A stretch of 64,000 nt of DNA from 58-81 sp012729145 (GTDB taxonomy: Bacteria > Synergistota > Synergistia > Synergistales > Thermovirgaceae). This document shows positions 32,747-40,434 of the stretch, piece by piece; the first letter of the stretch is position 1; the number at the start of each line of letters is the position of its first letter. The notes under the pieces were generated by a model. The model worked only from the letters and a program-made list of their open reading frames with translations, made no database searches and had not been told where the DNA came from. Made by a program: the position numbers and the translations under genes. The stretch spans positions 62,001 through 126,000 of the forward strand of contig JAXGIW010000004.1 of NCBI GenBank assembly GCA_040770625.1, read 5' to 3'.

Positions 32747-33595
32747 CTATCGGTCCCGTCCCTGCAGGATCTCTTCCAGAAAAGGCGGGAGAACGAAGGC
32801 CGCCCTGTGGATCTCTTCAGAATAGTACCTGGTCTCGGGCGGTATCTGCCCCCTGGGTTCCCCGGGTTCATGGACCTTGGAGCCTATCGTATAGGTCCAC
32901 ATACCTGTCGGATAGGTAGGCATGGCGCCCCAGAAGACTTTGACGATGGGGAAGACCTTCTCCATTTCAGAGACGGCACCTGTCAGTATGTCAGGGTCAG
33001 AGAAGGGGGATTCCGTCTGGGCTACAAGTGATCCACCTTCGTTAAGAGCCCTGAAAACGTCCCTGTAAAAGGGTTCCCTGAAAAGCCCCTCGGCAAAATC
33101 GACCGGATCGGTGCTGTCAACGATGACCACGTCAAACTTTCCACTCTTTCCCCTGATATACTCCAGGGCGTCCATGACGAGTACGTTGACCTTCGGGTCC
33201 TCCAGTCCTGAGCTTAGGGAGGGGAAGAACTGTTTCGATGCGTTAATAACCTCCTGGTCGATGTCTACCAGGACCACTTCCTCGACTGTTTCATGCTTTA
33301 CCGCTTCCCTCGCAGTCCCTCCGTCACCGCCGCCCACGATCAGTATGCGGCGGGGGGCCGGGTGGGACGTCAGGGCCACATGGGCGAGCATCTCGTGATA
33401 GGTGAACTCGTCACTCTCGGTGAGCTGGATCGCCCCGTCGAGTGCCATCAGCCTACCGTACTGGTCGGTATCGACCACGAGAAGATGCTGGTAAGGGGTC
33501 TGGATATTTGCAAGGACGCTTTTAATGCTCAGCCCGAGCCTGAGATGTTTTGTCTGATATTCGGTGAACCATATGTCTGTGTTTCTTCTTTCCAT
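32747..33595 (-). CDS. speE: spermidine synthase (polyamine aminopropyltransferase)
   Basis: Transfers an aminopropyl group from decarboxylated AdoMet to putrescine. Family motifs are VVDTDQYGRLMALDGAIQLTESDEFTYHEML, ILIVGGGDGGTAREAVKH, VDIDQEVI and VIVDSTDPV. The ATG at 33595 starts MERRNTDIWFTEYQT, normal for the family, and lies 5 nt after pdaD; an upstream start would overlap pdaD. 282 residues. Acceptor specificity (putrescine or agmatine) cannot be decided from sequence; an agmatine-first route is possible because pdaD and speB flank it. Confidence 0.94.
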   Translation of the reverse strand: MERRNTDIWFTEYQTKHLRLGLSIKSVLANIQTPYQHLLVVDTDQYGRLMALDGAIQLTESDEFTYHEMLAHVALTSHPAPRRILIVGGGDGGTAREAVKHETVEEVVLVDIDQEVINASKQFFPSLSSGLEDPKVNVLVMDALEYIRGKSGKFDVVIVDSTDPVDFAEGLFREPFYRDVFRALNEGGSLVAQTESPFSDPDILTGAVSEMEKVFPIVKVFWGAMPTYPTGMWTYTIGSKVHEPGEPRGQIPPETRYYSEEIHRAAFVLPPFLEEILQGRDR

Positions 33596-33600
33596 TCCCG

Positions 33601-34086
33601 TCAGACCTTTCCGCTCTGGTAAGAGAAGAAGAGAGGACAGCCTGCGAATACCGTCCCGCATTCCTTTACAACATGATCGATCGCCTTGACCTTGACCTCC
33701 TTGAGGTCCAGGGAACGCATTTCAAAGGCTTCCCTGACCATCTCCTCGACTTTGATGGCAGCCTCTGATCCGGCGCAGAACCCTGAGAACTCGAATATCA
33801 TACCGAACGATGCGGGATCCTCCGGTATGCCTACACCGATCGACGCAGAGATGGTCTCCCCGGGAACATCGCTGGTGATCGAACCGTAGGCAATGGGAAG
33901 GAGAGACCCGAAGGGCATCTTCAGGGCGTGTCTGAAACCGCAGCTCGGCGGGAGAACGCTGCTTACGCGAAGAAGGTTCATATTACCTACTCCCGCGTCA
34001 AGAAGAGCAGAATCAAAGGCCGTAAGCTTCTTCTTCCCCTCTCCTCGGCCTACTACCAGTGTGAAAAGTTCGGGCACGGGCAACAT
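33601..34086 (-). CDS. pdaD: pyruvoyl-dependent arginine decarboxylase
   Basis: Decarboxylates arginine to agmatine using a pyruvoyl group made by self-cleavage between Ser42 and Ser43 in LRVSSVLPPSCG. The flanking family signatures AFDSALLDAGVGNMNL and PFGSLLPIAYGSI are clear. The length of 161 residues fits the family, which is best known from archaea and chlamydiae. The ATG at 34086 has AGGAGG 11 nt upstream. It heads pdaD-speE-speB-speD, a complete arginine-to-spermidine route, behind a near-consensus promoter. Confidence 0.95.
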   Translation of the reverse strand: MLPVPELFTLVVGRGEGKKKLTAFDSALLDAGVGNMNLLRVSSVLPPSCGFRHALKMPFGSLLPIAYGSITSDVPGETISASIGVGIPEDPASFGMIFEFSGFCAGSEAAIKVEEMVREAFEMRSLDLKEVKVKAIDHVVKECGTVFAGCPLFFSYQSGKV

Positions 34087-34135
34087 GTCAAGGCAAGCCT
34101 CCTATCAGGTGGTCATTCCCGAAAAAGCGCATATC

Positions 34136-34163
34136 ATTATATCGCCAGAAGGGGGGGTGTCAA
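34136..34163 (-). promoter_or_regulatory. strong promoter of the polyamine operon
   Basis: On minus a perfect TTGACA (34163-34158) and a perfect TATAAT (34141-34136) are separated by 16 nt that include a run of seven C. The -35 overlaps the TGA stop codon of ispG (34162-34160). Transcription would start near 34129, about 43 nt before the pdaD ATG. Confidence 0.8.
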
Positions 34164-35224
34164 TCTTGGGATCCTCGGCAAAGACCGCTCTCCCTGCAGA
34201 CCTTCAGGAACTGCGTTGAAAGCTCCTCCAGGCTGCAGTGCCCTATAGGCTTGCCTCCCAGGAAAAGGACTATACCAGAAGGAGTGCCGGCAATACCGAT
34301 ATCGGAATCTGCAGCCTCTCCTGGACCATTCACCTCGCAACCCATGACCGCGACCTTCAGGTCCTTCCTGAGGTTTTTCATCAGCGGCTCGATGATCCTG
34401 ACCAGGGAACCAACGTCCGCTCTTCTCCGGCCACAGGCCGGGCATGAAACCAGCTCCGCTTCGAAACGCCTTATCCCAAGGGACTGAAGGACCCTCTTGG
34501 CCACTACTACCTCCTCCAGGGAGGTGCCCGTGAGACTGATCCTCACCGTATCGCCTATCCCGCTCCCCAGCAGCGAACCGATCGCGACAGAGCTCTTGAT
34601 GATCCCTCTCTGGCCGGGTCCTGCCTCGGTCAATCCGATATGGATAGGGTGACAGGAGCTGGAAGCGATCAGTGAATTGGCTCTCAGGGTCTCATCAAGG
34701 GATGAAGATTTGGCAGAGACGATGATGTCCTCTACTCCGCAGCAATGAAGGGCATCTTCCTGTTCCTGGACGGCATCGAAGAGCGCCCTTCCTGCATCAC
34801 CTTTGGCCTGTTCCAGCCGGGACCTGGAAAGGGATCCGGAGTTGGCGCCTATCCGTACCACTACTCCCGAATCCTTAACCGCCGAGCTCAACTCCCTGAT
34901 CCTCCCGGGTCCTCCCATGTTGCCGGGGTTGATCCTGACAGACCGGCAACCGGATCTGATCGCCTCGATGGCCAGCCGGTGGTCGAAATGGATATCAGCC
35001 ATGATCTCTGTCGGTGATCCCTCGACCAGCCTCGAAAGGTTTCCGGAGAGAACCATTTCCGGGAAGGCAACCCTGACCAGTTCGCAACCTTCGTCAGCCA
35101 GGGAGAGAACCTCTTCAAGACACCCCTGCAGATCATGGAGAGGGGTCCTGAGCATGCTTTCAACCCTGACAGGAAAACCGTTGCCGATACCGAGCTGTCC
35201 CACCTTTACATTTCTGGTCTGCAT
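34160..35224 (-). CDS. ispG: 4-hydroxy-3-methylbut-2-enyl diphosphate synthase
   Basis: Iron-sulfur enzyme of the MEP pathway that makes HMBPP from MEcPP. The opening VKVGQLGIGNGFPVRVESML, the segment RINPGNMG, the Cys-containing SCPACGRRRADV and the later VMGCEVNGPGEAADSDIGIAG give the cluster ligands and the family signature. The ATG at 35224 (MQTRNVKVG) is preferred over a start at 35278, which would overlap rseP; GGAGG lies 11 nt upstream. 354 residues. dxr and dxs are also in the window. Confidence 0.95.
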   Translation of the reverse strand: MQTRNVKVGQLGIGNGFPVRVESMLRTPLHDLQGCLEEVLSLADEGCELVRVAFPEMVLSGNLSRLVEGSPTEIMADIHFDHRLAIEAIRSGCRSVRINPGNMGGPGRIRELSSAVKDSGVVVRIGANSGSLSRSRLEQAKGDAGRALFDAVQEQEDALHCCGVEDIIVSAKSSSLDETLRANSLIASSSCHPIHIGLTEAGPGQRGIIKSSVAIGSLLGSGIGDTVRISLTGTSLEEVVVAKRVLQSLGIRRFEAELVSCPACGRRRADVGSLVRIIEPLMKNLRKDLKVAVMGCEVNGPGEAADSDIGIAGTPSGIVLFLGGKPIGHCSLEELSTQFLKVCRESGLCRGSQD

Positions 35225-35249
35225 CTGGTTCAATGCCTCCGTATCGGGT

Positions 35250-36293
35250 CTACCTGCCTGGGAAAAGGAGCCTTGCAAGGTCCTTCCATGTGACGAATAT
35301 CAGCAGAAGGATCAGAAGGATGAAACCAGCCATGTGGACCAGATTCTCCAGCCTGGGCGGGAGTTTCTTTCCTGTTACTATCTCGCCTGTGACAAGCAGG
35401 ATCCTCCCTCCGTCGAGGGCCGGGAAGGGAAGCAGGTTAAGGATGCCCAAATGTAGGTTGATCATAGAGAGAAAGGCAAGGAAGGTCCAGAACCCGTCCC
35501 TTGCAGCCTCCCCTGCCATCGAGGCTATCCCGACCGGCCCGGTGATATCTACCTGACCGCGGCCCGTCGCCCAGATCCAGATACCTTTGACTATCTCTAT
35601 GCTGAAATCCCATATATAGCCCAGAGACCCCGCTACGGCTCTTGGGAAGGGGTACTTCGTCATGGAAGGTCTTATACCGAGAAGTGGGACCTTTTGCCCG
35701 GGATCAAGGGGTATGTTGACCTCGAGAACATGTACCACTCCGTTACGTTCAAAAGTCAGCATGATGGGCCCTTCCGGAGCTATCTCCCTTATGGTCGATG
35801 AAAGCAAACCCCAGTTCTCTACGCGGATCCCTGATATTTCTTTAATGGTATCCCCCGGGAGAAGTCCGATCTTCTCGGCAGGGTATCCCTCCATGATCTC
35901 GCCGATACGGGTACTGCCAAGGTCCAGAACTCCATGCCCCCACAGGAGGATCGCTGTGAAGAGGATCGCCAGTGCTATATTGGAGACCGATCCTCCGGCC
36001 AGGATCATCAGGCGTTCCCAGGGGGATCTCTCCTGAAAGGACCTGCCGGGAAGGACCTTCTCCTCGTCCTGCTCCTCTCCCATCCCGGCCAGACGTACGA
36101 AACCGCCTATCGGTACAGTCCGTATGGACCACACCATATCGTCTTTCCTGCTGCTGAAGAGGACCGGTCCCATTCCGAAAGAGAACTCGTGGACCTGGAC
36201 GCCCGACATCCTGGCGGCCAGCAGGTGTCCAAATTCGTGGGAAACCACGCAGATCGCTATAACCAGAAGGAAAGCCAGCACACTCAGACCCAT
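35250..36293 (-). CDS. rseP: RIP metalloprotease (site-2 protease, RseP family)
   Basis: Membrane zinc protease that cuts transmembrane segments, for example of anti-sigma factors. The zinc motif HEFGH lies near residue 19 inside the first membrane helix, and the third ligand lies in NLLPFPALDGGR near the C-terminus. One PDZ domain spans about residues 120-200 (IGEIMEGYPAEKIGLLPGDTIKEI). The 347 residues and four predicted helices are normal. It follows dxr by 42 nt, as in many dxr-rseP-ispG clusters. Confidence 0.95.
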   Translation of the reverse strand: MGLSVLAFLLVIAICVVSHEFGHLLAARMSGVQVHEFSFGMGPVLFSSRKDDMVWSIRTVPIGGFVRLAGMGEEQDEEKVLPGRSFQERSPWERLMILAGGSVSNIALAILFTAILLWGHGVLDLGSTRIGEIMEGYPAEKIGLLPGDTIKEISGIRVENWGLLSSTIREIAPEGPIMLTFERNGVVHVLEVNIPLDPGQKVPLLGIRPSMTKYPFPRAVAGSLGYIWDFSIEIVKGIWIWATGRGQVDITGPVGIASMAGEAARDGFWTFLAFLSMINLHLGILNLLPFPALDGGRILLVTGEIVTGKKLPPRLENLVHMAGFILLILLLIFVTWKDLARLLFPGR

Positions 36294-36335
36294 CTCTTCA
36301 TCCCTTTCAGTCCGTGGTCCTGAAATACCCGGCGC

Positions 36336-37478
36336 CTACCCGTGGAGAACCCTTTCCCTTGCCCATACGACAAGCTCCAGTGCGTCTTCCCAGGATCGGG
36401 GTTCGCTTCCGGAATAGGAGGATAACACACTTTCTATCTTCGAGGCTATGCCTGTAAAGGGGATACGGCCTTCCATAAACATTTCCACCGCCCCCTCGTC
36501 AGCCCCCACAAGAAGCGGGGGGTAAGGACCTCCAAGCAGACAGGCCTGTCTTGCCAGGGCAAGGCAGGGGAACTTCTTTTCATCGGGTTCGATGAACTCA
36601 AGGGAAATACCCGGCAGTTTCGGAGGCGAGAGGTTCGGATCGAGGTTTTCCAGGCGATCCTCCACTCCGAGGGCCGCCAGGACAGCAAGTCTCATATCAG
36701 CCCTTGAGTAGAGCATCTTGACAGAACCGTCAACGAATTCTACCATGCCGTGGACAAGAGCCTGGGGGTGGATCACGGCTCCGATCTTCCCGACGGGCTG
36801 TCCGAAAAGGTGGTGTGCCTCTATCATCTCAATTCCCTTGTTCATAAGGGTGGCGCTGTCGATCGATATCTTCTTCCCCATCGGCCATACAGGGTGTCTC
36901 CCTGCCATCTCGAAAGTAACTTCCCGGAGTTCTTCTTCCGGGGTATGGAGGAAAGGCCCGCCCGATGCTGTAAGAAGGATCTTTCGTACTGCTGAAGGTT
37001 CTTCCCCCCTGAGGCATTGCCATATCGCGTTATGCTCACTGTCCAGTGGGATGATCCGGTTCCGGGCCAGAGGCATTATCCACTCCCCTGCCGCTACTAT
37101 GATCTCCTTGTTGGCCAGGTAGATCCTCTTGCCCTTCTGGATTGCCATAACAAGAGCTGGAAGAGCACCGGTTCCGGATGAGGCAAAAACCACCTCCTCA
37201 CAGCGCGGGTCTTCTATCATGGCCAGAAGCGCTTCTTCCCCAACCAGGAAGGAGAACTCCCTTCCCGGTACCCGGTGAAGCCCTTCCGATGGATCGGGGT
37301 CGGCAAGTACAAGAAGATCGCTTCCAAACCTCTTGCCCAGCTCCAGCAGATCGTCCACATTTCTCTTCGCGGCAAGGGCCCAGACCCGGAAAGTACCCGG
37401 GAACATGGAGCAGACATCAAGTACCGATCCTCCAACGCTTCCGGTGGCACCGATAACGGCAATATTCCTTGTCTTCAT
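36336..37478 (-). CDS. dxr: 1-deoxy-D-xylulose-5-phosphate reductoisomerase
   Basis: NADPH-dependent second enzyme of the MEP pathway. The N-terminal Rossmann segment is IAVIGATGSVGGSVLDV. Substrate and metal residues appear in LDSEHNAIWQCL and TASGGPF, followed by HPVWPMGKKISIDSATLMNKGIEMIEAHHLF. The length of 380 residues is standard. It begins 2 nt after cdsA, so the two are surely co-transcribed with uppS upstream. Confidence 0.97.
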   Translation of the reverse strand: MKTRNIAVIGATGSVGGSVLDVCSMFPGTFRVWALAAKRNVDDLLELGKRFGSDLLVLADPDPSEGLHRVPGREFSFLVGEEALLAMIEDPRCEEVVFASSGTGALPALVMAIQKGKRIYLANKEIIVAAGEWIMPLARNRIIPLDSEHNAIWQCLRGEEPSAVRKILLTASGGPFLHTPEEELREVTFEMAGRHPVWPMGKKISIDSATLMNKGIEMIEAHHLFGQPVGKIGAVIHPQALVHGMVEFVDGSVKMLYSRADMRLAVLAALGVEDRLENLDPNLSPPKLPGISLEFIEPDEKKFPCLALARQACLLGGPYPPLLVGADEGAVEMFMEGRIPFTGIASKIESVLSSYSGSEPRSWEDALELVVWARERVLHG

Positions 37479-37480
37479 GG

Positions 37481-38302
37481 CTACCAGAGCACTCCGAAGA
37501 CGAAAAAAACCAGAACGGAATTGACGAGGATGCTGTCAAACCTGTCAAGCATTCCCCCGTGGCCAGGGATAAGGTCACCGGAATCCTTGATATCTGCCTC
37601 TCTCTTGAGAAGGGATTCGGCCAGGTCCCCTATCTGGCCGAAGGTTCCGCAAAAGAGGGCGATCATGATGATCGGAAGAGGAGCCATACCCCAGTAAAAA
37701 GCCAGTGCCCCTCCGCAGAGAAGGCTTCCCGTCAGACCGCCCAGAAAACCCTCAACGGTCTTCCTGGGACTAACGGCCGGACAGAGTAGCGTGTTACCCC
37801 ACCTGGAGCCCACGAGGTAGGCGAAAACATCGCACGACCAGGTACATGCAAAAAGGGCTACCAGAAGGTAGCTCCCCCACATGTGGTCCCGGAGTACTAC
37901 CATAAAGGACCAGGGAAGAACGATATAAAGGATCCCGGCAGCGGTACCCCCGGAGCTGGTTATTCCGTGGCTCTCGCCAAGAATGTGCTTCCTGGCCACC
38001 TCTACAAAGAGGACCAGTATAGGGGCTGCAGCCAGGAGGGGGAGCAGTACTGCAGGATCATTGGAGTAGACCGCGGCAAAGAGGGAGAAGATACCGGCAC
38101 CGAAGCCGACGACCCTCGAAACATGTCCCTTTCTGCTTATCATTCTGTAGAACTCACCCAGAGAGACCATGCAGATGACCAGGCACAGAGCGAACCAGTA
38201 GGGGTTCCCAAGATAGATGCCTCCCAGTATGGCCAGCCCGAGGGCGAGGCCACTTGCGGATCGTACGGCAAGATCCCTGGCTGGGGGTCTAGACCGCTCC
38301 AT
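37481..38302 (-). CDS. cdsA: phosphatidate cytidylyltransferase
   Basis: Integral membrane enzyme producing CDP-diacylglycerol for phospholipid synthesis. Several hydrophobic helices occupy most of its 273 residues. The C-terminal signature SLLKREADIKDSGDLIPGHGGMLDRFDS is unmistakable. The ATG at 38302 is preferred: GGGAG lies 7 nt upstream, and it overlaps the uppS end by 14 nt. Gene order uppS-cdsA-dxr-rseP is conserved in many bacteria. Confidence 0.95.
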   Translation of the reverse strand: MERSRPPARDLAVRSASGLALGLAILGGIYLGNPYWFALCLVICMVSLGEFYRMISRKGHVSRVVGFGAGIFSLFAAVYSNDPAVLLPLLAAAPILVLFVEVARKHILGESHGITSSGGTAAGILYIVLPWSFMVVLRDHMWGSYLLVALFACTWSCDVFAYLVGSRWGNTLLCPAVSPRKTVEGFLGGLTGSLLCGGALAFYWGMAPLPIIMIALFCGTFGQIGDLAESLLKREADIKDSGDLIPGHGGMLDRFDSILVNSVLVFFVFGVLW

Positions 38303-38999
38303 ATCTTCTCTCCCTGCCGGAGTATTGATCGATGGCTTTCTGCAGCTCCTCACCGCCGAAATCGGGCCAGAGAGTGTCAGTAAAATACAACTCGGCGTAG
38401 GCCGACCCCCATAGCAGGAAATTACTTATCCTCAACTCCCCGCTGGTCCTTATTAGCAGATCGGGATCGGGGATCTCGGGCCTGTAAAGGTTGGCGGTTA
38501 TCAGGTCCTCTGTGATCTCCCCGTTGAAACCTCTCTTGAGCAGGCCGTTCACGGCGTCGACGATCTCCTGCCTGCCGCCGTAGTTCAGGCAGACCGCTAC
38601 GGTCAGCAGGTCTCCCGGGGCAGTGGCTCTCTCGAAAAGGTCGATCTCCTGTCTGAGGTCTTGGGGGAGCTGTTCGATCCTTCCCGAGAAGACCATCCTT
38701 ATCCTGTTCTTGACGAGTTCTTCCTTTTTGGATCTGAGGTAGGAGCCGAGCAGTGACATGAGACCTTCTATCTCGGCCTTCGGACGCCTCCAGTTCTCCG
38801 TGGAGAAAGCGAAAAGGGAAAGGTATTCTATACCCGAGGCTGCCGCAGCCCTTATCACCCTCTCCACGGCCTTGGCACCCTCACGATGTCCTGCCAGGCG
38901 GGGGAGGCCTCTTTGAAGGGCCCATCTTCCGTTCCCATCCATTATTACCGCCACGTGGGACGGCACCTTCTTCCCGGTCTCTACCTGCATTCCAGCCAA
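38289..38999 (-). CDS. uppS: undecaprenyl diphosphate synthase (cis-prenyltransferase)
   Basis: Makes the C55 lipid carrier from farnesyl diphosphate. HVAVIMDGNGRWALQRG holds the catalytic aspartate, and LSLFAFSTENWRRP, NYGGRQEIV and PDPDLLIRTSGELRISNFLLWGSAYAELYF are the later signatures. The start is taken as TTG at 38999, with AGGAGG 10 nt upstream; an ATG at 38990 lacks such a site. The gene overlaps the uracil-DNA glycosylase end by 19 nt. 236 residues. Confidence 0.94.
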   Translation of the reverse strand: MAGMQVETGKKVPSHVAVIMDGNGRWALQRGLPRLAGHREGAKAVERVIRAAAASGIEYLSLFAFSTENWRRPKAEIEGLMSLLGSYLRSKKEELVKNRIRMVFSGRIEQLPQDLRQEIDLFERATAPGDLLTVAVCLNYGGRQEIVDAVNGLLKRGFNGEITEDLITANLYRPEIPDPDLLIRTSGELRISNFLLWGSAYAELYFTDTLWPDFGGEELQKAIDQYSGRERRYGAV

Positions 39000-39592
39000 C
39001 GGTCCCGAACCTCCTGGATATCTATCCATGTCAGCTCCCTGGGGCTTCCCTTCTTCTTCGACTGGTTTCTCAGAAGAAAACTGGGATGGAACATGGGCAT
39101 TACCCTGATGCCCTTCCAGTCGAACCACTTTCCCCTGATCTTGGAGATGCTTTCTCCCGGCCCCGTCTTGAGGATCCACTTCGTCGGTGTTGCCCCGAGA
39201 CAGACGATGATCGACGGGTTGATAAGTGCCACCTGGCTCTTCAGAATATCCTCGCAGGAGTGCATCTCCTCAATGGAGGGGACCCGGTTCCCCGGGGGTC
39301 TGCATTTTACCACGTTGGTGATGTAGATATCCTTCCTGTCGATTCCCGCCGCCTCGAGGATCCTTGTCAGGAGCTGACCGGCCTTTCCAACAAAGGGGAT
39401 ACCCTGTTCATCCTCCTCTGCACCGGGCGCCTCGCCAATGAAGAGAAGGCGCGTGGACCGGTCCCCGTCGCCGAAGACCACGTTCTTCCGTCCCGGGGCA
39501 AGGGGACACTTCCCGCACCTCTGCGCTGCAAGAACAAGTCTCTCCCAAGCTTCATCCCTTCTACCGAGGGGGATACCGCTCTTCGAAGTCAT
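38981..39592 (-). CDS. type 4 uracil-DNA glycosylase
   Basis: Iron-sulfur uracil excision enzyme. The active-site segment GEAPGAEEDEQGIPFVGKAGQLL and the second motif MFHPSFLL are present. Four cysteines that could hold the cluster appear in RCGKCPL, VKCRPPG and MHSCEDIL. The length of 203 residues matches family 4, common in anaerobes and thermophiles. The start overlaps the upstream NTPase gene as TAATG. Its place between uppS and the NTPase gene is unusual for a repair gene. Confidence 0.92.
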   Translation of the reverse strand: MTSKSGIPLGRRDEAWERLVLAAQRCGKCPLAPGRKNVVFGDGDRSTRLLFIGEAPGAEEDEQGIPFVGKAGQLLTRILEAAGIDRKDIYITNVVKCRPPGNRVPSIEEMHSCEDILKSQVALINPSIIVCLGATPTKWILKTGPGESISKIRGKWFDWKGIRVMPMFHPSFLLRNQSKKKGSPRELTWIDIQEVRDRWLECR

Positions 39593-40434
39593 TAGATCTC
39601 AACCCCCACAAAAGATATATCGACACGATGAACGTCCAGTCCGGTGATCCCCGCCACAGCCAGGGAGGTCCTCTCGCGCAGGCTGTCCCCGAGGAGGACC
39701 ATCGATCTCTGCCCTGGCCTGTATCCCAGTTCCATCTGTATCCCTATCCCTCCGTTGGCGGGTCTGGTCTGGACCGAAACAACCGAGGATACCTGGGAGG
39801 TCCTCTCGGCGATGAAACGTGCCATCTGGTTTATAGCCTCAGGATCGATGCTGACCTCTCCGAAGAACTTGAAGGGGGGCCGGACGATGGTCTTCTCTCC
39901 CTCCATGCTGTCGGAGTTGTCGAAAAGGACCTTCAGCCTCCCGACCAGTTTTCCGGCAAAGTGCTTTCTGACCTGGATGTGAGAGACAGGTATGACGTGC
40001 TGACCTTTAAAGGACCTCTCCTTCTTGGCCCGGGATATCTCCTCTGGCGAGGAGACTTCCTCTATGTGGATTATCTTCTCGGGTTCCGGAAGGCCCAGGT
40101 TTGCCAGGATACGGGTCACCATTCCCGATGAGGTGGCGATCAACATCACCGAACAGGGCTGCGACAAGGAGAGGTATTCCACAACGGCCCTTCGGTGATC
40201 GTGATACTCGAAAAGGGCTCTCCTTATCGCCCTGACCTGGTTCTTTTCGGTCTTTGCGCTCTTTCCCCTGACGATCTGTCCCTTCCTTATGAGAAGTCCG
40301 TCGTCGATAATGAGATCCACGCCAAGTTCCAGCGCCACCAGCTGCGCTCTCTGGCTCTTTCCTGTCCCTGCGGGCCCGACAAAGGCAAAGACCCTGACGT
40401 CATCGAGAAGGGGGCTATCCTTCTTCTCAGCCAA
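39592..40434 (-). CDS. P-loop NTPase fused to a C-terminal Asp23-like domain
   Basis: A 280-residue protein without an assigned function. Residues 20-27 are a Walker A motif (GPAGTGKS), and the following 150 residues look like a small kinase-like or ATPase domain (DLIIDDGLLI, QPCSVMLIATSSGMV). From about residue 195 the sequence INQMARFIAERTSQVSSVVSV onward, ending in GLDVHRVDISFVGVEI, reads as an Asp23/Gls24 fold. The start is TTG, overlapping the hisC end by 8 nt. Asp23 domains in Gram-positives associate with the envelope, which suits the envelope gene neighbourhood. The domain call is by eye. Confidence 0.6.
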   Translation of the reverse strand: MAEKKDSPLLDDVRVFAFVGPAGTGKSQRAQLVALELGVDLIIDDGLLIRKGQIVRGKSAKTEKNQVRAIRRALFEYHDHRRAVVEYLSLSQPCSVMLIATSSGMVTRILANLGLPEPEKIIHIEEVSSPEEISRAKKERSFKGQHVIPVSHIQVRKHFAGKLVGRLKVLFDNSDSMEGEKTIVRPPFKFFGEVSIDPEAINQMARFIAERTSQVSSVVSVQTRPANGGIGIQMELGYRPGQRSMVLLGDSLRERTSLAVAGITGLDVHRVDISFVGVEI

